Shown here one piece after another: positions 31,793 to 40,943 of a DNA stretch of 64,000 nucleotides. The notes beneath the pieces were generated by a model, which saw nothing but the letters and a program-made list of their open reading frames with translations, did not search any database and was not told the DNA's origin. Origin of the DNA: Sporobacter termitidis DSM 10068 (GTDB taxonomy: Bacteria > Bacillota > Clostridia > Oscillospirales > Oscillospiraceae); contig NZ_FQXV01000006.1 in NCBI RefSeq assembly GCF_900130065.1, positions 124,001 through 188,000 on the forward strand. The letters run 5' to 3'. Within the stretch, counting starts at the first letter, position 1. Each line of letters starts with the position of its first letter. Position numbers and translations under genes: made by a program.

Positions 31793-34171
31793 TTATGACT
31801 CGAGAACCCGTTCGCCCACCCCCTTTTGCAGAAATACGTGCTCGATTCTCGGCAGGGAAATCCCGAGGGTCTCCCGCAGGACGTCTTCCACCGTTTCCAC
31901 GGGGGTAACCGTCAGCTGGTTTTTCACCTCAAGCGGCACGTCCTTCAGGTCGGTGACGTTGTCCTTCGGGATGAGCACCCTGGTGATGCCGGCGCGCTGG
32001 GCCCCCAGCAGCTTTTCCTTCAAACCGCCGATGGGCAGGACGGCGCCTCTCAGCGTGATCTCGCCCGTCATGGCGATTTGCGGATTCACCTTGATCCCCG
32101 TGACCAGCGACGCCAACGCCGTAAACAGCGCGATGCCGGCGGAGGGCCCGTCCTTGGACACCGCCCCGGAGGGGACGTGGATATGCAGGTCCCGCTCCTT
32201 AAAATTCACCGTATTGAGCGGGAGCCTCGACTTTAAAAGGCTCAGGGAGATTCTGGCCGATTCCTTCATGACGTCGCCCAGCTTTCCCGTGAGCGTGACC
32301 TCGCCGCTCCCCGGCATATCGGTCGCCTCGATGAAGAGGATCTCTCCGCCGACGGGCGTCCAGGCAAGGCCCGTCACGACGCCGGGCGGATTGTCCTGCT
32401 GGGCCTTGTCATGCCGCGAAACCTGGCGCCCAAGCAGCTCCTCCAGCTCGTCGATTTTGACGGTATAGGGCAGCACCGTTTTATTGGAGACGATTTTCTC
32501 GGAGGTCACTCTGGCCAGCGTGGCCAGCTGCTTTTTAAGCCCGCGGACGCCGGCCTCCAGCGTATAATCGCCGATGATTTTCCGCAGCACGTCGTCCTCG
32601 ATGATCAGCTGCTCCGCCGTCAGGCCGTGCTCCTGCAAAACCGACGGGATGAGATGCGTTTTGCCGATATGGAACTTTTCATCCGTTGTGTAGCTGGATA
32701 TCTGGATGACCTCCATCCTGTCCAGCAGCGGGCCCGGAATCGTTTCCACCGAGTTGGCGGTGGCGATAAAGAACACGTCCGACAGATCGTAAGGCAGGTC
32801 GAGATAGTGGTCGGTAAAGCTGTTGTTCTGCTCGGGGTCTAGCACCTCCAAAAGCGCGCTGGCGGGGTCCCCGCTGTAACCGCCCGTCATCAGCTTGTCC
32901 ACCTCATCGAGGACCATGACGGGATTCGTCGTCCCCGCTTTTTTAATGCTCTGGAGGATTCTCCCCGGCATTGCTCCCACGTATGTCCTTCTGTGCCCTC
33001 TGATCTCGGCCTCGTCCCTGATGCCGCCCAGGCTCAGCCGGATGTACTTCCTGTCCAGCGCCTCGGCGATGCTTTTGCCCAGGCTCGTCTTTCCCGTACC
33101 GGGCGGCCCCACCAGCAGCAGGATAGAGCCCTTTTTGTCATTTTTCAGCTGCATGACCGCCAGGTGCTGGATGATCCGCTCCTTGACCTTTTCAAGGCCA
33201 TAGTGCTGCGCGTTCAGGATTCGCCGCGCCGCGTCCAGATCGACGGGTCTGGCCTCGGCCTTCTTCCACGGCAGCTGGACCAGGAGGTCCAGATAATTGC
33301 GGATGACATTCTGCTCGGAGCCGCCGGGGCCCTGGGCCTCCAGCTTGTCCAGCTCCTCGAGGGCGGCGTTTTTGATATCCTCCGGCATCTGGGCTTCTTC
33401 GATTTTGGTCAGGTAATCCCTGTCCTTTTTCGCGCCCTCGCGCTTGCCCTCATTCAGCTCCTCCTGAATGACTCTCAGCTGCTCCCGAAGCATCTGTTCC
33501 CTGTAGAATTTGTTGGCCTTTTCGGAAAACTTCTCGGATATCTGCATGTTCAGCTCTATGGATTCCTTCTGCTTGAGCAGGCAGTCCATAAAGCGCAGGC
33601 TCCGCTCCTTCAGGGAATCCATTTTGAGGAATTCATACTTCTCCTCGTTTGACAGCGGCATGAACTGGCTCAGATACGTGATCAGCGTGTTGACGTCCTT
33701 GAACTCGTCGACGATTTTGCTGTATTGTTCCCCGCCCTGGAATTTCCCGCTGATGTCACGGACGATCTTTTTCAGATAGCCCAGCATTTCCTCCCGGCTC
33801 TTCTCGTCCAAATCCACCGCATCCGGCAGCAGCGTATATTCGGCGTGCACCGCGCTGCTTTCAATGCGGAGCTCCCGGATCTCGACCCTGTCCGTAATCT
33901 TGATCGTCAGATGAACGCCCTTGTCGGTTTTCTCCACGCCGCTGACAAGAAAGGATACGCCGATCTTGAAAAAATCCTCTTCCGTTAACCCTTGCTGGCC
34001 GAAATTCTGCTTCAGCGGCAGGGCGATGTTTGCGGTATTCCCGCTTTCCAGATACCGCATCTGCAAATCGTCGGGCGCTGCCAAATGAATCATGGTAACC
34101 ACGCCCGGCAATAAAACCGTATTTGATACGGGAATGACGATTCCCCTTTGAATGTTGTCTAAGTTTGCCAT
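31793..34171 (-). CDS. lon: ATP-dependent Lon protease
   Basis: A 792-residue protease from ATG 34171 (MANLDNIQRGIVIPVSNTVLLPG) behind AAAGGATGC; the longer frame is rejected. The N-terminal substrate domain (1-200) and coiled helical region (200-310) precede the AAA+ core with Walker A GPPGTGKT at 355-362. The C-terminal protease carries the Ser677 (KDGPSAGIAL) and Lys718 (GGLKEKL) dyad. It degrades damaged and regulatory proteins in the cytosol. A palindrome resembling the one before the divergent-side tetR gene lies 27 bases upstream, so it may be under TetR control rather than heat-shock control. Confidence 0.95.
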   Translation of the reverse strand: MANLDNIQRGIVIPVSNTVLLPGVVTMIHLAAPDDLQMRYLESGNTANIALPLKQNFGQQGLTEEDFFKIGVSFLVSGVEKTDKGVHLTIKITDRVEIRELRIESSAVHAEYTLLPDAVDLDEKSREEMLGYLKKIVRDISGKFQGGEQYSKIVDEFKDVNTLITYLSQFMPLSNEEKYEFLKMDSLKERSLRFMDCLLKQKESIELNMQISEKFSEKANKFYREQMLREQLRVIQEELNEGKREGAKKDRDYLTKIEEAQMPEDIKNAALEELDKLEAQGPGGSEQNVIRNYLDLLVQLPWKKAEARPVDLDAARRILNAQHYGLEKVKERIIQHLAVMQLKNDKKGSILLLVGPPGTGKTSLGKSIAEALDRKYIRLSLGGIRDEAEIRGHRRTYVGAMPGRILQSIKKAGTTNPVMVLDEVDKLMTGGYSGDPASALLEVLDPEQNNSFTDHYLDLPYDLSDVFFIATANSVETIPGPLLDRMEVIQISSYTTDEKFHIGKTHLIPSVLQEHGLTAEQLIIEDDVLRKIIGDYTLEAGVRGLKKQLATLARVTSEKIVSNKTVLPYTVKIDELEELLGRQVSRHDKAQQDNPPGVVTGLAWTPVGGEILFIEATDMPGSGEVTLTGKLGDVMKESARISLSLLKSRLPLNTVNFKERDLHIHVPSGAVSKDGPSAGIALFTALASLVTGIKVNPQIAMTGEITLRGAVLPIGGLKEKLLGAQRAGITRVLIPKDNVTDLKDVPLEVKNQLTVTPVETVEDVLRETLGISLPRIEHVFLQKGVGERVLES

Positions 34172-34197
34172 ATTTGCATCCTTTCTGTGTACATCAT

Positions 34198-34219
34198 TAT
34201 AAGTGAATGTTCGTTTAAT
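34198..34219 (-). promoter_or_regulatory. TetR-like operator upstream of lon
   Basis: The layout ATAA-N-TGA-N4-TCG-N-TTAAT resembles the more perfect palindrome before the tetR gene (34874-34895); positions TGA/TCG (34204-34206, 34211-34213) align with its CGA/TCG core. It lies 27 bases before the lon start. Confidence 0.5.
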
Positions 34220-34288
34220 CAATTTTGAAATGATGGCGAGATTCCTCTGCGAAATTACTTTCACAAAATTATCCCGCTTGCAGCATCG

Positions 34289-34852
34289 TTATAGGAGCAC
34301 CGCGTCCTGTATGATCCTGACCAGCTCCCCCAGCAGCTCCGCCCGCTCGGCCTCGCTTTTATGCGTATCGGCGGCGATGGCCTTGACCGGGTAGAAAATG
34401 ATCGCCAGCAAATTGTCATTGTTGTAATTTTTTATGATCCGGTTCTGCTTCAGCTCCCCGATCAGGCTGTGAACGTTACAGATGCCCTTTTTCCCCGAAC
34501 AGCTGTTGGCCAGGGACGGACAGTTTGAAAACTGCTCGACAAAACTGAAAACTTCTTTATGCTCCAGTATATAGTCATAATAGCTTCTGATGAGCACCTC
34601 GATCAGCTGAGGCCCTCCCATGCACCTGCTTACCTTACTTAATAAGTAATCAAAAATTTCCTCCGAATATTCGCTGTAGATGTCCTGCAGCATGTTCTCC
34701 TTGTTTTCAAAGTATATATAGACCGTTGCCGGCGAGACCCCCGCCATCTTGGCAATTTTTGAGATAGAGGCCCCGTGGAATCCCTCTTGAAGGATGAGCT
34801 TTATAACGGCTTCTTTGATACACCGCTCTTTTTCATCGTCTTTTCTTCTCAT
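34289..34852 (-). CDS. TetR-family regulator
   Basis: A 187-residue repressor. Residues 8-55 are the TetR HTH (IKEAVIKLILQEGFHGASISKIAKMAGVSPATVYIYFENKENML). The ligand domain contains a cysteine group FSNCPSLANSCSGKKGIC, which is unusual and might sense redox or metal. ATG 34852 follows GAGGTGTCCTT. It lies 117 bases upstream of lon on the same strand. Matched palindromes precede both genes, so it likely controls itself and lon. Confidence 0.88.
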   Translation of the reverse strand: MRRKDDEKERCIKEAVIKLILQEGFHGASISKIAKMAGVSPATVYIYFENKENMLQDIYSEYSEEIFDYLLSKVSRCMGGPQLIEVLIRSYYDYILEHKEVFSFVEQFSNCPSLANSCSGKKGICNVHSLIGELKQNRIIKNYNNDNLLAIIFYPVKAIAADTHKSEAERAELLGELVRIIQDAVLL

Positions 34853-34873
34853 AAGGACACCTCATGGTTCTAT

Positions 34874-34895
34874 AATAAACGATCATTCGCTTATT
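34874..34895 (-). promoter_or_regulatory. Operator palindrome upstream of tetR
   Basis: AATAA-N-CGA-N4-TCG-N-TTATT, a symmetric 22-base site 21 bases before the tetR start. A degenerate copy precedes lon. Confidence 0.6.
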
Positions 34896-35112
34896 GTCAA
34901 TGTGGTATTTATTGTTTGAATACATCGAAGCCGACGTATTAACGAGAAATTGTAGCTTCAGATTCATCTTCAATGAGCTTCACATCGACGCCGCAATCCT
35001 TATAGCTTCTCAAATACTTTTATCGCTAATGTATCCAATACTTGTTATATGCTTATATAATAGCATCAGCCGCTAAAGCGTACAGGGAAAACAGCGGTAT
35101 ACAAGAGCGCGA

Positions 35113-35151
35113 AAAAACAGCCCGTACCCATTACAGATACAGGCTGTTTTT
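35113..35151 (-). terminator. Terminator-like hairpin after the tRNA remnant
   Basis: AAAAACAGCC (to 35122) pairs with GGCTGTTTTT (35142-35151). On the minus strand it lies directly after the tRNA-like 3' end, as expected for a tRNA terminator. The rest of 34896-35376 shows no gene. Confidence 0.7.
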
Positions 35152-35155
35152 GAAG

Positions 35156-35207
35156 TGGAGACGAAGAGGATCCAACTCTCGACCTTACGGATGCGGACCG
35201 TACGCTC
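35156..35207 (-). pseudogene. Decayed 3' half of a tRNA-Ala (CGC-type)
   Basis: Read on the minus strand, GAGCG is followed by an anticodon arm TACGG-TCCGCAT-CCGTA, variable bases AGGTC, a T arm GAGAG-TTGGATC-CTCTT and an acceptor end CGTCTCCA. The loop order implies anticodon CGC (Ala), but U33 is C and the invariant TTC of the T loop is TTG. The D arm and 5' acceptor strand are absent: the sequence beyond GAGCG cannot form them. It is a remnant, perhaps of an integration or rearrangement. Confidence 0.55.
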
Positions 35208-35376
35208 GCGCGTACTGTGCGCTGCACGGGCCCTTAATTTCTCCGATGTGACTACTCCTTCCCGCGCCATCATTGTTCCTCTGTTTTATTGCCCCAATGG
35301 AAACGGGAACATCGCCAGCAGCCTTACCGCAGTTGACGCAGGAAAGTGGGATTAACATCCACCGCTATCCGGTTTA

Positions 35377-37308
35377 TCAGGCATAGTATCCGGCTTTGCA
35401 TCCGGATGCGGACGCCTCCAGCGCATTCCTTGCCTTTACGGCATCCCCTATAGTCACTAGTCGGTCTCCCAAAAACGCCAATTCATCCTTCAAGCTATTA
35501 TTTGAATGATAGCCCTTGGCGATAACGACGCAGTCACACGGAAGAAGTCTTGTTTCTCCGCCCTTTTCAAGCAGCACGCCGTTTTCACATATTTCAACAA
35601 GATTTGTATTTGTAATAAACTCGATACCTCTGGTGGCCGCCATTTTCAGCGCCTCAACCCGTTTAACGCCATTAAGCTCCTTGGCGACCTTTTCAAGGCT
35701 TGTAACAACGCTGATGTCGCCCCGCTCGGACGCGGCCAAATACAAGGCGGTTTCCAGGCCGGTTTCCCCTCCGCCGGCGATAACAATACGGCCTTCCACA
35801 GTTTTTATACCAAGGAGGACTTGCTCGGCATAAACCACATTCGCCCTGTTAACGCCCGGCAATTTCGGTTCGTTCGGGACGGCGCCGGTGGCCAGGAGCA
35901 CGCTGTCGGGACCGAACGCTTTGATGCTTTCCTCGGTAGCCTCCTTATTAAATTCAACACACACACCGGTCTCTTTTACATAATAATTCAGGCACCCGAT
36001 ATATGTAGCGAATTCACCCTTTCCGGGCGGATATGACGCAGAAATAAACTGGCCGCCGAGCCGGTCGCTTTTTTCCCATAAGGTGACCTTATGCCCACGG
36101 CGGGCCGCCGCTATGGCGGCTTCCATGCCGGCAACGCCGCCGCCGATGACGAGTACTTTTTTAGGCGTGACTTCGGCCGAGTAATCATACTCGAACTCAT
36201 GACCGCACTCCGGGTTCACAAGGCACCGGCAGGGCGAGCCTGTGATGAGCGAGCCGACGCAGCCCTGCAGGCATCCGATGCAGGTGCGGATTGACTGAAA
36301 CTGACCGTGCAATGCTTTCTGCGGTAAAAAAGGGTCTGCCAGCGAAGCCCGCGCCATCCCCACGAAATCACAGTAGCCCATAGACAGGAACTGATCGGCC
36401 ATCAGCGGGTCTGTGATCCGATTGACGCCGAGTACCGGAATATTGACGACTTTTTTCAGTTCCGCCGCGTTTTTGATCGTCCAGCCGTGCGGCATATACA
36501 TCGTTGAAATCTGGCTCAGGTTATAAGAGCCGTAAACGCCGTTGGAGCAGTTGATCATATCGACGCCCATCTCCTCAAGAAGCGCCGCAACCATACGCGC
36601 TTCGGCGAGATCGCGTCCGCCAAGCTCATGCTCTTCCGCAGCAAAGCGCACGGATACGGGAAAAACCGAGCCGACCCTCGATCGTACCTCCTCCAGAACT
36701 TCTCTCAGAAACCGCATCCTGTTTGTAAAACATCCGCCGTATTCATCCGTTCGCCTGTTTTCATAGCTGGACATAAAGCCGGCAATCAGGTAGCCGTTGC
36801 CGGCGTGCAGCTCCAGACCATCGAAGCCGGCTTTTTTGACGCGCTCCGCAGCGGTGCCAAAATCCGTGACCAGACCGTGGATTTCGTGGGTGGTGAGCTC
36901 CCGTGGCATTTCGCGGTTGACGGGACAGGCGATCGGCGATGGCGCGACAGGCTGGACGCCGCCGTTCACCAGTGAAAAGGTCTGTCTCCCGGCATGATAA
37001 AGCTGGCAGAAGATTTTAGTATTATAGCGATGGATTCGCTCCGTAAGCTGGCGGTGGCTGGCAACCTGCTCGTCGTTCCACATGCCCCCGATCCCCTGAA
37101 AAGCCATCGCGTGCTCATTCACAGCATAATTTTCGGTGATGATAAGGCCCCAGCCGCCTTTGGCCCGCTCTTCATGATACCTGATGTAACGCTCTGTGGC
37201 GAGCCCCTGATTGGTACAATAATTTGTCGCCATTGCCGTAACGACAAGACGGTTTGGGATTTCACACTTGCCGATTTTATAGGGCGTGAAGAGGTATTTA
37301 AAATTCAT
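35377..37308 (-). CDS. Old Yellow Enzyme/2,4-dienoyl-CoA reductase-like oxidoreductase 1
   Basis: A 643-residue flavo-iron-sulfur enzyme. Residues 1-330 are the FMN TIM barrel (MNFKYLFTPYKIGKCEIPNRLVVTAM; ELHAGNGYLIAGFMSSYENRRTDEYGG). A [4Fe-4S] site CIGCLQGC...CRC near residue 345 is followed by the FAD domain (VLVIGGGVAGMEAAIAAARRG) and NAD(P) domain (IVIAGGGETGLETALYLAA). The family reduces activated C=C bonds of enoates, dienoyl-CoA, isoflavones or bile-acid intermediates. It lies 108 bases after an orphan binding lipoprotein gene, probably its operon partner. It is a close paralogue, of equal length, of the protein at 49798-51729. Confidence 0.9.
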   Translation of the reverse strand: MNFKYLFTPYKIGKCEIPNRLVVTAMATNYCTNQGLATERYIRYHEERAKGGWGLIITENYAVNEHAMAFQGIGGMWNDEQVASHRQLTERIHRYNTKIFCQLYHAGRQTFSLVNGGVQPVAPSPIACPVNREMPRELTTHEIHGLVTDFGTAAERVKKAGFDGLELHAGNGYLIAGFMSSYENRRTDEYGGCFTNRMRFLREVLEEVRSRVGSVFPVSVRFAAEEHELGGRDLAEARMVAALLEEMGVDMINCSNGVYGSYNLSQISTMYMPHGWTIKNAAELKKVVNIPVLGVNRITDPLMADQFLSMGYCDFVGMARASLADPFLPQKALHGQFQSIRTCIGCLQGCVGSLITGSPCRCLVNPECGHEFEYDYSAEVTPKKVLVIGGGVAGMEAAIAAARRGHKVTLWEKSDRLGGQFISASYPPGKGEFATYIGCLNYYVKETGVCVEFNKEATEESIKAFGPDSVLLATGAVPNEPKLPGVNRANVVYAEQVLLGIKTVEGRIVIAGGGETGLETALYLAASERGDISVVTSLEKVAKELNGVKRVEALKMAATRGIEFITNTNLVEICENGVLLEKGGETRLLPCDCVVIAKGYHSNNSLKDELAFLGDRLVTIGDAVKARNALEASASGCKAGYYA

Positions 37309-37416
37309 GGCATACTCCTTGTATTGCGGTTTTATTATGTTAACATTCTATCCGCGTCACTTAAAGGCCGCGGATAGAATGTTAACCCGGTATGATATGT
37401 ATTTACTGTTGAGGAA

Positions 37417-38622
37417 CTATTGTTGACCAACCTTATAGGGCGCGTACTTATCGACCTCGGCCAGATAAGCCTTATAGTTGTCCTTTGTCAGGACCTCAGT
37501 CAGGACCTTATTTTCGGCGTATTTGTTTCCTGCGGCCACATATTCAGGCCAGAGCGTCTCGGCCGTCACCCCGCCGTCCATCATCGATACAAGCGCGTTG
37601 ATGATCGGGCCTGTAAACATCTTCATCGGAGAGCATACGGCCGCGACCCAGCAGCCGTCGTATCCTGTATCCCACGAAGTATAAAGAGAGTCGCCGTTGA
37701 TGCTGATGGTTATCGCATTTTTGCTTGTATAGCCGAGCGCCTCTTGCGCACGGGCCGCTCCGGTACCGTACAGCTCATTATCCGCGGCGATCATCCAATA
37801 CTTGATCTCGGAATGCGAGGACATGATCGGCGACACCTTGTTGTATGCCGCGTCTGCGGTAAACTGCTCACCCGCGAGGTCGGCGACAAAGAAATTACCG
37901 GGATAGATATCTTTGAAGAGCTCTTTGAATTTATTCTCCGCACCCACCTCGGACTCATGAAGGTTGGGTATCACGGAATAGTCCACATAGATATAGCCGA
38001 GCTGCTTGGTATCGATTTCTCCGAAGTATTCCGTATAATTATTATACAGCCATTGTGTCTGCTTTTCTCCGATAGCCTCGCTGTCCAGGGTAACGGCGGG
38101 CCACATCATGGTGCCGTCGTCATTTTTAAGCGCCGACGTTGCCGTCATCCAGTTTTTAATACCGAGCTCCTTTGTGAGATCAAGCGTCCGCGAGCCGGTT
38201 GTCGGGTCTCCGTCCAGAATATATCCGTCATAGCCCTGATCGGCGTATACCTGCAGTTGATTATAGAAATCGTCCATCGTCTGTGCGTCCATATGGGCAT
38301 AGTCAAGATTGAGCAGCGTCGACCAGCCCTTAAAATTGTCGTCGATCGTTTGACCAAACGCGCCGGCCTGGTAGGAAAGGTAAACGACCTTATACGGTTC
38401 CCTTGAGCTATAGTCTTTGTCCGGGTCATAGATACCGATCGAGTCAGTCGGCGCGGAGGGCGTGGGACTTGCTGCCGATGCGCTCGGAGACGCCGCGCTT
38501 GGGGATGTGCTCGGAGAGGTCGGACTCGGCGACCCGGTATTGTCGCCAGCCACTTTGCCGGAGCATGCAAACAACGAGAAAATCAGAAGGATCGCAAAAC
38601 ACGCTGAAATAACCTTTTTCAT
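37417..38622 (-). CDS. Sugar-type ABC substrate-binding lipoprotein (orphan) 1
   Basis: A 401-residue lipoprotein. The signal peptide ends SLFAC (Cys20), followed by a Ser/Pro/Ala linker (residues 25-65) and a periplasmic-binding-protein fold of the Peripla_BP_4 type (YKVVYLSYQAGAFGQTIDDNFKGW; DGYILDGDPTTGS; HSEIKYWMIAADNE; ITISINGD). ATG 38622 follows AGGAGGTAAAG. No ABC ATPase or permease is nearby, unusual for this class. The next gene is an OYE-like reductase. It is paralogous to 60209-61408, with the shared motifs HSEIKYW and GYxGxWVAA. Confidence 0.85.
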   Translation of the reverse strand: MKKVISACFAILLIFSLFACSGKVAGDNTGSPSPTSPSTSPSAASPSASAASPTPSAPTDSIGIYDPDKDYSSREPYKVVYLSYQAGAFGQTIDDNFKGWSTLLNLDYAHMDAQTMDDFYNQLQVYADQGYDGYILDGDPTTGSRTLDLTKELGIKNWMTATSALKNDDGTMMWPAVTLDSEAIGEKQTQWLYNNYTEYFGEIDTKQLGYIYVDYSVIPNLHESEVGAENKFKELFKDIYPGNFFVADLAGEQFTADAAYNKVSPIMSSHSEIKYWMIAADNELYGTGAARAQEALGYTSKNAITISINGDSLYTSWDTGYDGCWVAAVCSPMKMFTGPIINALVSMMDGGVTAETLWPEYVAAGNKYAENKVLTEVLTKDNYKAYLAEVDKYAPYKVGQQ

Positions 38623-38912
38623 TCTTTACCTCCTAAATGACTTTAATATATACTTCGCAACAGCCAAGCCGGGGCGGTAAGGGACGGCTGAGCAAAGCAA
38701 CATCTCTATGTTGCCGGGTTGACATCCTGTGAATATTGACAGTTCGCGCTCTCATTTAGCGCTTTCGCTTAACCATCTTGACTAATATCATATAGGACTC
38801 GCAGCATTTAAGTCCAGAGTTATGTGCTCATCCTCTTATAGAAAAAACGAATCAACTTATAACTAATACTTACTTGGGAACGATTATGGAATTCACATGC
38901 CGAACGATGCGC
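38623..38912. promoter_or_regulatory. Intergenic region with a GCAACAT inverted repeat
   Basis: A perfect 7-bp repeat GCAACAT-CTCT-ATGTTGC lies at 38697-38714, about 75 bases before the binding-protein start, and could be an operator for an unknown regulator. No gene or RNA is recognised in the remainder. Confidence 0.4.
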
Positions 38913-40877
38913 CTAATAGCGGCCCAAATATGTTGCCGCGAAATAAGCGCTGCGCGTGGCCTCGGCAATATTCTTCGGCGTGATACAATCGCCGATCTGG
39001 CAGAATTCCGGGGCGCAGAAACGCAGGGCTTCCGCTTCCTGCAGCAACGGCTTCATCCCGACGGCGCAAACGACGGTGTCCGCTTCATAAAGCTTCCGCC
39101 CATCGGCGTTTTCCGCCAGCACACCGCTGTTATTGATCTCAACGGCTCTCGTGCTGAGCGCCAATCCGACACCAAGTTTTTTTAATTCAATGTCGATAGC
39201 CTGGCCCTGAAGAATATTCCCGCCGTCATTCAGTTTTGAGGACATTTCCATAATGGCGACGTCATGCCCTCTGTTTGCCATGAAGATCGCAAGCTCGCTG
39301 CCGACAAGCCCGCCGCCTAAAATGACGAGCTTTTTCCCGGCTTTTTCGGGCCGGCGGTACAGCTCCTCGGCATACAGGACATGGGGCATTTCTATCCCCG
39401 GGATTTTGAGCGTAAGAGGCCGCGCTCCCAAGGCCGCAATTAAAGCATCAGGCTCCCAGCGCTTAACGAGCTCAGGTGTCACCGCGGTCTCCAAATAAAC
39501 TTTGATATCGCCGCGTTTGATCATTCGGGCCTGGTGCTCCAGATATTCGTGAAGATATTTCTTGAACGGGACTTTCTCCTCACAAAGCAAAACGCCCCCC
39601 AGCCTGTCTGTTTTCTCGCAGAGTATGACGCGATGGCCGCGGTCCGCCGCCGTCAGCGCCGCCTGCATGCCGGCGATGCCGCCCCCGGCAATTAAAACCG
39701 TTTTCTTTTCCGGTACGGAGCGCTCAAATTTGATTTCGGTCTCATTACTGATCTCAGGGTTCAGGGCACAGATCACATGGCCGTTTGTCATGAGATTGGA
39801 AAAGCAGGTAAAACATCGCATGCATTTGACGATCTCACCGTCTTTCCCAAGCCGGGCCTTGACAGGCAGATCGGGGTCGCAAATGAGCCCTCTTGCCAGC
39901 TCGACCACGTCCGCTTTGCCCGAGGCGATGATCTCCTCCAGCAAAGCCGGGTCGGAAAGAGCCCCGACTGTCGCGACCTTCGATTGTAAAACATGCTTCT
40001 TGATCTCAGCAGCGTATCCGACATTGACGCCGTCCTCCAGGAACATGCTCGGATGTGTTACGGTAAATACCCGCGGGTCTTCGTGACTGCCCGCCGAAAC
40101 ATGTATGAGGTCAACTTTGCCGTCCAGCGCTTTCGCAATCTCAATACCGTAATCGATACCGTATCCGCCCTCGGAGCATTCGGAGCCGCTGATGCGAATT
40201 TCGACAGGAAAACCCGGGCCGACCGCCTTGCGCACCGCGTCGATAACCTCGAGCGGGAAACGCATGCGGTTTTCAAAGCATCCCCCGTATGCATCGTCCC
40301 GGGTGTTTTGGGTTGGGGACATGAACTGATGCAGAAGCCATCCGTGCCCGCCGTGGAGCGTCACCATTCCGAAGCCGCAGCGCTTGGCAAACGCCGCGGC
40401 TCCGGCAAATTTTCTGATCGTCCGCGCCATGATTTCCAGGGGCATCTCATATGCGTGAATCCGCTCTCCCATATTGCCGGCCGTATCGCTCTCAACGGGG
40501 CCGTATATCTTATTTCCTCCGGAATAAGAGATACGGGCCGCGTTACCGCCGTGGGACAGCTCCATCGACGCCACGGCGCCATGCCTTGTTATGGCGTCGG
40601 ATAACTTCGTCAAATGCGGCCGGACCCCCGGGTCATCCAGCAAAAGATGATTTCCGTTGGCAAGCGCCAGATCGGAATCTATCATGGCGTCGCCGATGCA
40701 GACGGACGCCGCCCCTCCTATGGCTTTCCGCTCGTAATAGGCAATGCCCTCCGTGATCGGGCGGTTTTTTGACGTTGTGTACTGCAAGCCGGTGGGTGAA
40801 GCGAAAAGTCTGCTTTTAAAAAGCCTGTTGCCGATAAAGATGGATGAGAATAAATTAGGGTATTTACATGAATACAT
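38913..40877 (-). CDS. Old Yellow Enzyme/dienoyl-CoA reductase-like oxidoreductase 2
   Basis: A 654-residue enzyme of the same three-domain type. FMN barrel landmarks are SRLFASPTGLQYT and TLHGGHGWLLHQFMSPTQNTRDDAYGG. The Fe-S motif is CMRCFTC...C, with two residues between the second and third cysteines where the two paralogues have three. FAD and NAD motifs read VLIAGGGIAGMQAALTAADRG and LVILGGGLVGSELAIF. It is the third gene of the glycyl-radical operon, 66 bases after the ferredoxin-fused AKR-like gene. No good ribosome site precedes ATG 40877. It probably reduces an unsaturated intermediate. Confidence 0.88.
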   Translation of the reverse strand: MYSCKYPNLFSSIFIGNRLFKSRLFASPTGLQYTTSKNRPITEGIAYYERKAIGGAASVCIGDAMIDSDLALANGNHLLLDDPGVRPHLTKLSDAITRHGAVASMELSHGGNAARISYSGGNKIYGPVESDTAGNMGERIHAYEMPLEIMARTIRKFAGAAAFAKRCGFGMVTLHGGHGWLLHQFMSPTQNTRDDAYGGCFENRMRFPLEVIDAVRKAVGPGFPVEIRISGSECSEGGYGIDYGIEIAKALDGKVDLIHVSAGSHEDPRVFTVTHPSMFLEDGVNVGYAAEIKKHVLQSKVATVGALSDPALLEEIIASGKADVVELARGLICDPDLPVKARLGKDGEIVKCMRCFTCFSNLMTNGHVICALNPEISNETEIKFERSVPEKKTVLIAGGGIAGMQAALTAADRGHRVILCEKTDRLGGVLLCEEKVPFKKYLHEYLEHQARMIKRGDIKVYLETAVTPELVKRWEPDALIAALGARPLTLKIPGIEMPHVLYAEELYRRPEKAGKKLVILGGGLVGSELAIFMANRGHDVAIMEMSSKLNDGGNILQGQAIDIELKKLGVGLALSTRAVEINNSGVLAENADGRKLYEADTVVCAVGMKPLLQEAEALRFCAPEFCQIGDCITPKNIAEATRSAYFAATYLGRY

Positions 40878-40943
40878 TTTACAGTGCGTGGTTTTCCACG
40901 GCTCTCCTTTCGTCTGCAGCGATTTTCGGGTACAGCCTGTTGG

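Noticed and set aside
35156-35207. Functional tRNA-Ala gene
   Set aside because: No D arm or 5' acceptor can be found, and two near-invariant bases are changed.
35042-35251. Small plus-strand frame with RRRGSNSRPYGC
   Set aside because: This peptide is the familiar translation across the complement of a tRNA; the minus-strand tRNA-Ala remnant explains it.
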